Shown piece by piece: positions 7,722 through 14,408 of a stretch of 29,985 nt of DNA. Source of the stretch: VFJZ01 sp038321545 (lineage in GTDB: Bacteria > Actinomycetota > Thermoleophilia > Gaiellales > F1-60-MAGs149). A program made the translations under genes and the position numbers. The notes below the pieces were generated by a model. It did not search any database. It was given only the letters and a program-made list of their open reading frames with translations, and had not been told where the DNA came from. Each line of letters begins with the position of its first letter. The stretch's first letter is position 1. The stretch is from NCBI GenBank assembly GCA_038321545.1, contig JBBQFB010000018.1:1-29985 (forward strand), in the 5' to 3' direction.

Positions 7722-8075
7722 TCAGGCGGCCTCGTCGAGCACGAGCCGGTCGCCGACCGCGATCTCGAGCCGGGCCGCCTCGCCCGAGCCGAGCTCGAGG
7801 ATCCGCTTCGCACCGCCGGCGCGGGCCACGCGCCACGGCTTCAGGCCGTCGATCACCCGCACGACCTCGAGGTCGCGCGTCAGGAACACCGCGTCGATCG
7901 GAAACCGCATGAAGAACATGTGAATCGATCCGGTCGGGTCCGACAGCAGCAGGCCCTCGCCGTCGTCCAGTCCCTTGCGGCCCAGCAGACCCTTCGCGTT
8001 CTTGTGCTCGCCCGACCGCGAGACCGCCACGCGATCGAGCATCAGCCGTCCGTCACTGTTCAGGATGCGAGCCAT
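7722..8075 (-). CDS. DUF192 family protein
   Basis: This protein of 117 residues matches the DUF192 family (small beta-barrel proteins of unknown role). Signature segments are GLLGRKGLDDGEGLLL, IHMFFMRFPIDAVFLT and ILELGSGEAARLEIAVGDRL. Most members have a signal peptide; this one starts directly with MARILNSDG, so it looks cytoplasmic. ATG 8075 is chosen; an in-frame ATG at 8087 would add four residues (MSVV) but would overlap the promoter of the divergent gene. It is convergent with the nitroreductase, with a 6-nt gap. Confidence 0.85.
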   Translation of the reverse strand: MARILNSDGRLMLDRVAVSRSGEHKNAKGLLGRKGLDDGEGLLLSDPTGSIHMFFMRFPIDAVFLTRDLEVVRVIDGLKPWRVARAGGAKRILELGSGEAARLEIAVGDRLVLDEAA

Positions 8076-8078
8076 TAC

Positions 8079-8084
8079 TACACT
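8079..8084 (+). promoter_or_regulatory. -10 element of the 8093 gene in an AT-rich divergent start region
   Basis: TACACT at 8079-8084 lies 8 nt before the GTG at 8093. The segment 8074-8096 is notably AT-rich for this genome and contains ACTA...TAGT arms. It must serve both divergent genes, since only 17 nt separate their starts. Confidence 0.4.
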
Positions 8085-8092
8085 CATTGTTA

Positions 8093-8518
8093 GTGCAGAA
8101 CTTCGACTACCGGTCAGGTGACGACGTCACGCTCGAGTTCGTCGGGCTCGTCTACGGGTTCGCGGAGCGCGACTTCCGCGAGCGCGTGATCGGCGCGGCC
8201 CGCATGCTGCGGCTCGTGCGCGAGGTGCCGGTCACGACCGGCGACGACCTCGTGGCGCTGGCCGCGCACGGGGCACTTGCCTCGCCGCGGACGCCGCTCG
8301 GCCGACGCCTGGCCGCCTCCGACGACTGCGACCAGATCGTCTACTGGCTGCGCAAGCTCGTATTCCGGTCGGCCTGGATCGACCAGCGGCTGAAGGCCGA
8401 CCTGCTCGACGTCGACTTCGACGAGGAGCGCGGGCGGTTCCGGTTCCGCAGCGGCGGCTACGACGTCCCACCGAGCCTGGACGGCGACGTGCCGACCTTT
8501 TCGCCTGCACGGAGGTAG
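8093..8518 (+). CDS. Hypothetical protein, 141 aa
   Basis: I do not recognise this soluble protein. It is mixed alpha/beta in character, with no signal peptide and no membrane segment. Notable segments are LEFVGLVYGFAERDFRERVIGA near the N-terminus and a central helix CDQIVYWLRKLVFRS. An acidic stretch LLDVDFDEERGRFRFRSGGYD precedes a proline-rich tail. GTG 8093 is preferred, with TACACT 8 nt upstream; an in-frame TTG at 8087 is the alternative. It is divergent from the DUF192 gene. Codon use and GC are like the neighbours, so it is probably a real lineage-specific gene. Confidence 0.7.
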   Translation: MQNFDYRSGDDVTLEFVGLVYGFAERDFRERVIGAARMLRLVREVPVTTGDDLVALAAHGALASPRTPLGRRLAASDDCDQIVYWLRKLVFRSAWIDQRLKADLLDVDFDEERGRFRFRSGGYDVPPSLDGDVPTFSPARR

Positions 8519-8539
8519 CGTCGCCGGGGGTACCGGCAG

Positions 8540-8545
8540 TATGCT
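8540..8545 (+). promoter_or_regulatory. -10 element, leaderless start
   Basis: TATGCT ends exactly 6 nt before the ATG at 8552; the implied transcript is leaderless. Confidence 0.5.
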
Positions 8546-8551
8546 GGCCCG

Positions 8552-9034
8552 ATGCACGATGACTCCTTTGAGACGGACGGAGCGGGCGTTCCCGAGACCA
8601 CGGCACTGATGCCGGCGCCGCGCGACACGGGCGTCGAGGCGGTGCGCGAGTCGGTTGCCGATCTGGCCGCCGTGCTCCCCACCCGCATCGAGGCGGCGGT
8701 TGCCCGGGCTCTCGAATCGGCCGACGGAGCACCCCTGCCGCGGCAGATCGGCGAGCTCCAGCGCTCCATCCAGACGCTCTCCCGCGACCTCCACACGGAG
8801 CGGCTCGGCCGCATCGGCGACGTCGAGGTGCTCGTCGACCTGATCGCCGCCGCCGCCGAGGCGCAGGACCGCCGCGTGGCGGCGCTCGAGGCCCAGGTCA
8901 CGACGCTGGTCGCGGCCGTCGAGGCGCTCACGCCCGTCGTCGCGAACGTGGCCGAGAAGCTCGACCGCCGCGTCCGCATCTCGGTGCAGACCGAGCCGGG
9001 CGCACAGCCGTTCGGCCACACCGCCGGCTCCTGA
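8552..9034 (+). CDS. Hypothetical coiled-coil protein, 160 aa
   Basis: This is a soluble, Ala/Glu/Arg-rich, probably all-helical protein. Residues about 30-70 and 90-140 have heptad-like spacing of hydrophobic residues, for example DVEVLVDLIAAAAEAQDRR followed by VAALEAQVTTLVAAVEAL. There are no cysteines, catalytic motifs or membrane segments. The ATG is supported by a TATGCT -10 exactly 6 nt upstream. It precedes the pilin-like pair on the same strand by 107 nt, but that pair has its own promoter signal. Function unknown; a structural or scaffolding role would fit but is only inference. Confidence 0.7.
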   Translation: MHDDSFETDGAGVPETTALMPAPRDTGVEAVRESVADLAAVLPTRIEAAVARALESADGAPLPRQIGELQRSIQTLSRDLHTERLGRIGDVEVLVDLIAAAAEAQDRRVAALEAQVTTLVAAVEALTPVVANVAEKLDRRVRISVQTEPGAQPFGHTAGS

Positions 9035-9093
9035 CGCCTTCACCGCGGTAGGTCGGCGGCGGCGCGCAGGCCGTCAAGTTCTGACGCTTCCAG

Positions 9094-9111
9094 CACGGTC
9101 CGTCACGGTCC
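9094..9111. repeat. Tandem direct repeat CACGGTCC, 10-bp period, upstream of pilin-like genes
   Basis: CACGGTCC occurs at 9094-9101 and 9104-9111, one helical turn apart, overlapping the expected -35 area of the promoter whose -10 is at 9130. OmpR-type regulators commonly bind such phased direct repeats. The second copy includes CCGTCACGG, related to the CCGTGACA boxes before the pilus operon. Confidence 0.35.
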
Positions 9112-9129
9112 CGCGCGCCGCCGTCGCGG

Positions 9130-9135
9130 TAGCGT
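9130..9135 (+). promoter_or_regulatory. -10 element, leaderless start of the first pilin-like gene
   Basis: TAGCGT ends exactly 6 nt before the GTG at 9142. No good -35 is visible. Confidence 0.45.
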
Positions 9136-9141
9136 CGATGC

Positions 9142-9825
9142 GTGGGATCTCGCGGACAGGCCACGGTCGAGCACGTCGCGCTGCTGGCCGTCGTGACCGC
9201 GCTGCTGGTCGGCGTCGCGCCGCGCGTGCCCGGCGTCGCCTCGGCGATCGCCGACCGGGTCGCCGGGCGAGCTGACGCGTCACCACCGACCGCGCGCGAG
9301 CTCGCGCTGGCGGTGGCCGCGCTGCGCGGTGAGGCAGCGGCGCCGACGGTGGAGGACGCCGCCGTGCTGCTCGGCGACGTCGTCGGTACGGCCGCGGCGG
9401 GAGTGGCGCTCGACCGCCTCGCCGCAGACACGCTCGGCGGCGCCCAGGTCGGCACCGATCCGCTGTCGCACGAGCGCCTCCGTGACGGCCGCATCGTCGC
9501 GCACGTCGTGACGGTCGCAGAGGAGGCGCGCTACCGGCCCCTCCTCGTCCGCGCACGGCGCAGCGCGTCCTCCAGCCGGGCGGCGATGTCGCTGCTGACG
9601 GCGGCCGCGTCGGTGGCCGTGCCCGAGCTCGCGCTGCTCGGCATCGCCGTCACCCTCACCGGCGCCGACGACACCGGCGCACTGCCGCCTGCCACCCGTG
9701 CCGGCGACGCCGTGCTGTGCATCCCCGTCGACACCGCCCGCGGCGCGGCGCTGGTGCTGGCCGTCGTCCGCGGCGGGCACCTGCTGCAGCGCAAGGTGGT
9801 GCGCCGTGCTGCCTGCCCGGTCTGA
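9142..9825 (+). CDS. Pilin-like protein with class III signal peptide (paralogue 1)
   Basis: This 227-residue protein opens MGSRGQATVEHVALLAVVTALLVG. Gly5 followed by QATVE, then a hydrophobic helix, is the class III prepilin signal cut by TadV/CpaA-type peptidases, with the conserved Glu at +5. It is far longer than a major Flp pilin (about 50-70 residues) and closer in size to TadE/TadF-type minor pilins. After the helix comes an Ala/Arg-rich, mostly helical body. The C-terminal module AGDAVLC (Cys193) to ACPV (Cys225) is shared with the next protein and could form a disulphide outside the cell. GTG 9142 has a -10 at exact leaderless spacing. The 3' end overlaps the next start by 20 nt. Confidence 0.75.
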   Translation: MGSRGQATVEHVALLAVVTALLVGVAPRVPGVASAIADRVAGRADASPPTARELALAVAALRGEAAAPTVEDAAVLLGDVVGTAAAGVALDRLAADTLGGAQVGTDPLSHERLRDGRIVAHVVTVAEEARYRPLLVRARRSASSSRAAMSLLTAAASVAVPELALLGIAVTLTGADDTGALPPATRAGDAVLCIPVDTARGAALVLAVVRGGHLLQRKVVRRAACPV

Positions 9826-10597
9826 CCACGGCCAGGCGACGGTCGAGGCGATCGCGCTGTGGCTGATCGCGGCCGCCGTGGTCGGCGCGCTGCTGGTCGG
9901 CCTGCCGTGGCTCGGGCCGCTCGTCGCCGGCGCCCTCCACGGCGCTCCCGGAGCCACGGGCCAGCGAGCGCCGGCAGCTGCCGGCCTCGCCGACCGGGCG
10001 CTCGCCGGCCGGGGCGGACGCGGTGGCACGCCGACGCTGCTGGCGGCCGAGCGCCTGCTCGCGCTCGAGCTCGGTCCCGCCGGCGCACACGCCTACCTGG
10101 CGCGCCGTCTGCTCGCCATCCACGGTTCCCGCCTCGGCCACGCCATCGACGCGACGGTGCTGGTGGGCGGCGCCGAGGCGGCGGGCGATCGCCTGGTGGC
10201 GTCGCCGTCGACGAGCCCGACGCTGACGATCGCCGGCCTCGCCGACGAGCCGGTGCCAGGCCTCGACGCCGCCACCCGGCGGGCAACGGTCGCGGCGGGC
10301 GCCGACGTCTCGATCTCCGCACTCGGAGCCGTGCGGGCGACGCAGGTGCTCGGCAAGGTGCTCGGCCGGATCCAGATCGGCGAGGCCGTTGTCCGTCTGC
10401 TGGCGCCGGCCGACGACGTCGGACCGGTGCCGGGACAGCGGGCCGGGGACGCCGTGCTGTGCGAGCTGGTGGCGCTTCGCTGGACGATCGGCGGCACCGT
10501 GCACCGGCGGCCGCTGGCGCTCGCGCTGCACCTCGTGGTGGTGCGTGCCGGGCGCGTGCTGGACGACCGGCTGGTCGAGGGCCGGCGGTGCCCATGA
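9806..10597 (+). CDS. Pilin-like protein with class III signal peptide (paralogue 2)
   Basis: This 263-residue protein starts at GTG 9806, giving a short basic leader and then DHGQATVEAIALWLIAAAVVG. The cleavage site is after Gly9, with Glu14 at +5 and a membrane/pilin helix behind it. Like its neighbour it has a long Ala-rich middle. It ends with AGDAVLC (Cys219) to RRCP (Cys262), the same module as paralogue 1, so the two likely arose by tandem duplication. Starts further upstream in the frame lie inside paralogue 1 and would bury the signal sequence. The 20-nt overlap suggests coupled translation. The likely role is minor pseudopilins of the Tad system encoded at 1-4708; direct evidence for assembly with it is lacking. 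Confidence 0.75.
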   Translation: MLPARSDHGQATVEAIALWLIAAAVVGALLVGLPWLGPLVAGALHGAPGATGQRAPAAAGLADRALAGRGGRGGTPTLLAAERLLALELGPAGAHAYLARRLLAIHGSRLGHAIDATVLVGGAEAAGDRLVASPSTSPTLTIAGLADEPVPGLDAATRRATVAAGADVSISALGAVRATQVLGKVLGRIQIGEAVVRLLAPADDVGPVPGQRAGDAVLCELVALRWTIGGTVHRRPLALALHLVVVRAGRVLDDRLVEGRRCP

Positions 10598-10619
10598 CGC
10601 CTTCGCTTGCCAGGCGCGC

Positions 10620-10625
10620 GACAAT
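10620..10625 (+). promoter_or_regulatory. -10-like element before clpS
   Basis: GACAAT ends exactly 6 nt before the GTG at 10632. The first base departs from TAnnnT, but position 2 and position 6 and the spacing fit the leaderless pattern. Confidence 0.35.
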
Positions 10626-10631
10626 GCGCCC

Positions 10632-10928
10632 GTGAGCAGGACGATCGAGGCCCCGGCCGAGACCACGACGCCCGAGAACGTCGAGCAGCACCAGCACGAC
10701 CCGCCATGGGTCGTGCTGGTCTGGAACGACCCGATCAACCTGATGAGCTACGTCCAGCTGATCTTCCGGCGCCTGTTCGGCTACTCCGAGGCGAAGGCCA
10801 CACAGCTGATGCTCCAGGTGCACGAAGAGGGCAAGGCCGTGGTCGCGTCGGGCTCTCGCGAGAAGTGCGAGTTCGACGTCGCCCGGCTGCACGCGCACGG
10901 CCTGTGGGCGACCCTGCGGCAGGATTGA
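10632..10928 (+). CDS. clpS: ATP-dependent Clp protease adaptor ClpS
   Basis: This 98-residue protein is the ClpS adaptor, which binds N-degron substrates and hands them to the ClpA/ClpC unfoldase of the Clp protease. It has the actinobacterial signature PPWVVLVWNDPINLMSYV, then LFGYSEAKATQLMLQVHEEGKAVV and LHAHGLWATL. The Asn-Asp motif of the N-degron pocket and the VHEEG motif are present. Residues 1-25 are the variable tail. The GTG at 10632 gives the usual family length and has a -10-like hexamer 6 nt upstream. The stop shares a base with the next start (TGATG), so the DUF2017 partner is coupled. Confidence 0.97.
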   Translation: MSRTIEAPAETTTPENVEQHQHDPPWVVLVWNDPINLMSYVQLIFRRLFGYSEAKATQLMLQVHEEGKAVVASGSREKCEFDVARLHAHGLWATLRQD

Positions 10929-11395
10929 TGCCGCGGCGACGGATCGCCCGGCGCCGCGGGGGCGGCTACCGGTTGCGGCTCACCCCGCCGGAGCGCGAGT
11001 TGCTGCAGGCGCTGCCGGGGCAACTGGTCGAGCTGCTCGGCACGGACGACCCGTCGCTGCTGCGCCTCGCGCCGCCGGCGTACGGGGACGACGAGAAGGC
11101 CAGCGCCGACTACGCCGCGATGGTGCACGACGACCTGGTCGATGGCCGCAGGCAGGCGCTGGCGACGCTGGCCCGCACTGCCGCAGCCGACACCCTCACG
11201 GAGGACGAGCTGGGATCGTGGCTGACCGCCACGAACGACCTGCGCCTGGTGCTCGGCACGCGACTCGGCGTGACCGAGGACACGCAGGGCCTGATGCCGT
11301 CGCAGGACGACCCGCACGCGCCCGAGTGGGTCGCATACAACTACCTCAGCTGGTTGCAGGAGGAGGTCGTCGCGGCCCTCTCGGACGCGCTGTAG
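10928..11395 (+). CDS. DUF2017 family protein, clpS partner
   Basis: This 155-residue protein follows clpS with a 1-base overlap, an arrangement conserved across Actinomycetota. Family features are the N-terminal basic stretch, then LTPPERELLQALPGQLVELL, the RLAPPAYGDD segment and the C-terminal WLTATNDLRLVLGTRLGV...YLSWLQEEVVAAL. The mycobacterial neighbour of clpS (Rv1332) has been described as a redox-responsive regulator named AosR; whether this protein acts the same way is not shown by sequence. There is no membrane segment. It is convergent with the pilin gene, with a 12-nt gap. Confidence 0.88.
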   Translation: MPRRRIARRRGGGYRLRLTPPERELLQALPGQLVELLGTDDPSLLRLAPPAYGDDEKASADYAAMVHDDLVDGRRQALATLARTAAADTLTEDELGSWLTATNDLRLVLGTRLGVTEDTQGLMPSQDDPHAPEWVAYNYLSWLQEEVVAALSDAL

Positions 11396-11401
11396 CGCGG
11401 T

Positions 11402-11418
11402 CGAGGCTCAGCGCCTCG
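11402..11418. terminator. Small hairpin between convergent genes
   Basis: CGAGGC (11402-11407), a 5-nt loop and GCCTCG (11413-11418) form a 6-bp stem between the DUF2017 and pilin genes, overlapping the pilin stop. No T-tract follows on either strand, so a terminator role is only possible. Confidence 0.25.
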
Positions 11419-11608
11419 TGGTGGTGTCGGCGCTGCCGACCACCTTCTGCACGGCGGCGGTGAAGCCGCGCTCGATCTGGCTGACGACGCCGCCGCCCTT
11501 GACCTGGCTCGAGACGGCGAGCAACAGCGCGCCGACGGCCAGCAGCAGGCCGATGTACTCGACGGTGCCCTGGCCACGGCTCCGGGGGCGCTGGCGGAGG
11601 TTCGACAC
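11408..11608 (-). CDS. flp: Flp-type major pilin precursor
   Basis: This 66-residue protein has a basic leader ending at Gly12 and then QGTVEYIGLLLAVGALLLAV, the class III prepilin pattern with Glu17 at +5 followed by Tyr. It has one hydrophobic helix and a short polar tail, the usual size and plan of Flp/TadE-type small pilins. It would be cleaved by a prepilin peptidase, which is not encoded in this window, and polymerised by the CpaF machine at 1-4708. The GTG at 11608 has an AGGAGA Shine-Dalgarno 4 nt upstream. It lies 107 nt downstream of the second histidine kinase on the same strand; that gap carries no clear -10. Confidence 0.85.
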   Translation of the reverse strand: MSNLRQRPRSRGQGTVEYIGLLLAVGALLLAVSSQVKGGGVVSQIERGFTAAVQKVVGSADTTTRR

Positions 11609-11715
11609 GGTTTCTCCTCGGTCGTCTGACGGCCCGGTCGGGCCACCACGGACGAGCGTGTCGCCAGGCGTGCGCGCATGTCAGTGCCGCGGCGTGAGAG
11701 CTTGCACGCGGACCG

Positions 11716-13191
11716 TCACGAGACGGACACGAGCGCTCGCGGCGTCGCCGCGGACGCCCGCGGGAGCACGCAGACGAACAGCGCGCCGCCCTCCGGCGCA
11801 TTTCCGACGGACAGCGAGCCGCCCATCGCGATCGCCAGCTCCGACGCGATCGCCAGCCCCAGCCCGGTGCCGCCGCCGCCCTCGCTGAAGAACGGCGAGA
11901 ACACGTCGGCCCGGCTCGCCACCGGCACGCCCGGCCCGGAGTCCCCCACCTCGATCCGCACCCCGTCGGCGACGGCAGCGGCCGACAGCCGCACGGTCCC
12001 GCGCGGCGGCGTCCAGCGGACGGCGTTCTCGACCAGGTTGGAGACGATCTGCAGGATCCGGTCACCGTCGCCCGCCACGGCGCCGACGTCGGCGGGCCAC
12101 AGGTCGAGGTCGACCTCGCCGGCCCGGGCCGTCTCGCGGTGCGTCGCCTCGCACCGCTGGAGCAGGTCGGCGACGTCCACCTCCTCGCGCCGGAACGTGA
12201 ACCGGTCGGCCTCCAGCTTCGCGAGGTCGAGCAGGTCGCCGATCAGGCGCTCCAGCCGCGAGGCCTCGGCCGCGATCACGTCGAACGCCGCGGCTTGCTG
12301 GTCGGGGCCCTCCACGATGCCGTCGGCCAGCGCCGCGACGTGGCCGCGGATGGCGGTCAGCGGCGTCCGCAGCTCGTGCGAGACGTGCATCAGGAACAGC
12401 CGCTCGTGGTCGCGCGCCTCCTGGAGCTGCGTCGCCATGTCGTCGAACGCGCGGTTGAGCGCGCCGATCTCGTCGCGCCGGCCGCGGTCCAGGCGCACGT
12501 CGTAGTTGCCGCGAGCGATCGCCGTGGTGGCAACGGCCAGGCGGCGCAGCGGGGCCGTGATCCGCAGCCCGAGCAGCAGCGCTAGCAGCAGCGCGGCGGC
12601 GATCGCGACCAGGAAGGCCGGCGCCAGCCGTTCGGCCCAGAACGACTGCGTCGGCGCCAGCGACGCGAGCGGCCGGGCCAGCACGATGGCGCCGAAGGCA
12701 GCGATGTTGCCGTCCGGATCGGGCCGGTAGTCGTGCGTCAGGAACACGCCGCTGACGACCACGAGCGAGTCGACACCGCCCGGCGGGGTGCCCTCGAAGC
12801 TCAGCTGCCGCCCTCGGTCGAGCTGTCTCCAGTCCAGCTTCAGCGTCGGCCAGACGGCGACGTTGCCGCCCGGGTACGGCTGTGCGTAGTCGGGGTTCGG
12901 CACGAAGAAGATGTCGGCGCGCGTGATCTGCCGGACGAACGTGCGGATGTTGATCGGCCGCGGCGCGCCGGACGTGTCGAACGCGCGCCGCGCCGACTCC
13001 GCGAACTGCCGGACGACGCCCGGGCCCTGCTCCTTCAGCCGCTGCTCGGTCTGCGCGCGCTCGTACGACGACACGGAGCGCGACGTCAGGACGAGTGCGA
13101 GTCCGCCCGCTACCAGCACGGGCAGGATCAGGAAGACGACGAGCCGGAGCCTAAGCGACCGCAACGTCGTCGGAGACCTTGTATCCGACAC
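11716..13191 (-). CDS. Sensor histidine kinase, second two-component system
   Basis: This 491-residue kinase has transmembrane segment 1 (17-36), an extracytoplasmic sensor of about 145 residues (40-185) and transmembrane segment 2 (190-209). HAMP follows (210-262), then HisKA with His272 in FLMHVSHELRTPLTAI. The HATPase domain shows SNLVENAVRWTP, VGDSGPGVP and GTGLGLAI, so it should be active. The GTG at 13191 overlaps the regulator gene by 41 nt; a TTG at 13164 (overlap 14 nt) also keeps the first transmembrane segment and is a fair alternative. It forms an OmpR-type pair with the regulator upstream. The signal is unknown. The Flp pilin gene is the next gene downstream on the strand. Confidence 0.93.
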   Translation of the reverse strand: MSDTRSPTTLRSLRLRLVVFLILPVLVAGGLALVLTSRSVSSYERAQTEQRLKEQGPGVVRQFAESARRAFDTSGAPRPINIRTFVRQITRADIFFVPNPDYAQPYPGGNVAVWPTLKLDWRQLDRGRQLSFEGTPPGGVDSLVVVSGVFLTHDYRPDPDGNIAAFGAIVLARPLASLAPTQSFWAERLAPAFLVAIAAALLLALLLGLRITAPLRRLAVATTAIARGNYDVRLDRGRRDEIGALNRAFDDMATQLQEARDHERLFLMHVSHELRTPLTAIRGHVAALADGIVEGPDQQAAAFDVIAAEASRLERLIGDLLDLAKLEADRFTFRREEVDVADLLQRCEATHRETARAGEVDLDLWPADVGAVAGDGDRILQIVSNLVENAVRWTPPRGTVRLSAAAVADGVRIEVGDSGPGVPVASRADVFSPFFSEGGGGTGLGLAIASELAIAMGGSLSVGNAPEGGALFVCVLPRASAATPRALVSVS

Positions 13192-13840
13192 CCCAGACGG
13201 TCACCACGGGGCACGTGTCGCCGATCTTGCGACGCAGCTGCCGCACGTGCACGTCGACCGTCCGCGTGTCGCCCGCGAACGTGTAGCCCCAGACGCGCTC
13301 CAGCAGCTGGTCGCGGGTCAGCACGATGCCGTGGTGCTCCATCAGGGCGTAGAGCAGGTCGAACTCCTTGGGCGCGAGCTGCAGCACGCGGCCGTCGAGC
13401 GTCACCTCGCGGCGGCCCGCGTCGATGCGCAGCGCGCCGTGCGTGAGCACCGTGCGGGTGGGCGTCGGCGCCGGTGACGAGGCTCGCCGCAGGATCGTCT
13501 TGATCCGCGCCACCAGCTCGCGCGGGTTGAACGGCTTCGTGACGTAGTCGTCGGCGCCCACCTCGAGGCCGACGATCTTGTCGATGTCGTCGTCGCGTGC
13601 GGTCAGCATCAGGATCGGCACCTGCGAGGTCGCACGGATGCGCCGGCAGACCTCGAGCCCGTCGATGTCCGGCAGGTTGAGGTCGAGCAGGATCAGCGCC
13701 GGCTCCGACGCACGGTGGCGGGCGATGCCGTCGAGCCCGGTCGCGGCCCGCTCGACCGTGAAGCCCGCCTTCTCCAGGTAGAGCTTCACGAACGACGCGA
13801 TGTTGGCCTCGTCCTCGACGATCAGGATGCGCTCGGGCAC
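13151..13840 (-). CDS. OmpR/PhoB-family response regulator, second two-component system
   Basis: This 229-residue protein has a receiver domain with ED at 9-10, phosphoacceptor Asp53, Thr80 and Lys102. A winged helix ends VTVWGVGYKVSD. It is a complete, canonical regulator. The GTG at 13840 is strongly supported by a promoter of the form CTGACA, 16 nt, TAGAGT, 6 nt, GTG. The -35 lies over the 3' end of the upstream secreted-protein gene. Its stop lies inside the kinase gene (41-nt overlap), so the two are coupled. Receiver and wing sequence differ clearly from the pilus regulator at 4010-4708, so this is a separate system and not a recent duplicate. Confidence 0.95.
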   Translation of the reverse strand: MPERILIVEDEANIASFVKLYLEKAGFTVERAATGLDGIARHRASEPALILLDLNLPDIDGLEVCRRIRATSQVPILMLTARDDDIDKIVGLEVGADDYVTKPFNPRELVARIKTILRRASSPAPTPTRTVLTHGALRIDAGRREVTLDGRVLQLAPKEFDLLYALMEHHGIVLTRDQLLERVWGYTFAGDTRTVDVHVRQLRRKIGDTCPVVTVWGVGYKVSDDVAVA

Positions 13841-13846
13841 TGCCTC

Positions 13847-13874
13847 ACTCTAGTGCCTGGAGCGCGGGTGTCAG
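13847..13874 (-). promoter_or_regulatory. Strong sigma70-type leaderless promoter of the second two-component system
   Basis: On the minus strand: -35 CTGACA (13869-13874), 16-nt spacer, -10 TAGAGT (13847-13852), then 6 nt to the GTG at 13840. Five of six -35 bases match consensus. This is the best promoter in the window. Confidence 0.6.
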
Positions 13875-14347
13875 GCCGCTGCGGGATGGCGCTTGAGGAC
13901 GATCGCGGGGAGATTGCCGCTGTAGCGCTGCGGCACGCCGTCGAGCGTGTACGTACCGGTGCCGTTCAGCTTCAGCGTGCCGACGCCGGAGATCGCGACC
14001 CGGAAGCGGTTGCGGCTGGTGACCTTCATCGTGAAGCCCTGGCCGTCGTAGATGAACCGGACGGCGCGCAGCACGATCCAGTCGCCCGACTTCTTCTCGC
14101 GGCGGATGCACGGCCGGTTCTTGCGCACCAGCACACACTTCGGCCGGAACGACGCGGCATCGACCGCGACCAGGTGCACCCGGCCGGGTGCGTTCACCGT
14201 CACGCCGATCACCTGCGCCGCCTTGCGCGTCTGGAACCGCGCGCTGCCCTTGCCGTCGACGTTCACGGTGGCCGCGGCGGCCGTGGCCGGCACGGCCAGG
14301 ACCAGGGCGAGGGCGAGGGGGCTGAGGAGGCGGGGGCGCAAGGTCAC
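13871..14347 (-). CDS. Small secreted beta-rich protein
   Basis: This 158-residue protein has a clear signal peptide (basic residues 1-6, hydrophobic core, ATAAAA region near 23-27). The mature part is basic and beta-strand-rich, with segments such as GVTVNAPGRVHLVAVDA and SGVGTLKLNGTGTYTLDGV. Its two cysteines flank a short RKNRPC segment and could pair. No catalytic motif is visible and I do not recognise the family. The GTG at 14347 follows a GATAAT -10 at exact 6-nt spacing. It is the first gene ahead of the second two-component system, but that system has its own promoter inside this gene's 3' end. Confidence 0.75.
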   Translation of the reverse strand: MTLRPRLLSPLALALVLAVPATAAAATVNVDGKGSARFQTRKAAQVIGVTVNAPGRVHLVAVDAASFRPKCVLVRKNRPCIRREKKSGDWIVLRAVRFIYDGQGFTMKVTSRNRFRVAISGVGTLKLNGTGTYTLDGVPQRYSGNLPAIVLKRHPAAA

Positions 14348-14353
14348 TCTCCG

Positions 14354-14359
14354 ATTATC
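14354..14359 (-). promoter_or_regulatory. -10 element, leaderless start of the small secreted protein
   Basis: GATAAT on the minus strand ends exactly 6 nt before the GTG at 14347. No consensus -35 is evident. Confidence 0.45.
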
Positions 14360-14408
14360 GGCCGTCGGGATGCGCGGGCCGTGATCGAGTTGTAAGGCTT
14401 CCGTAAAG

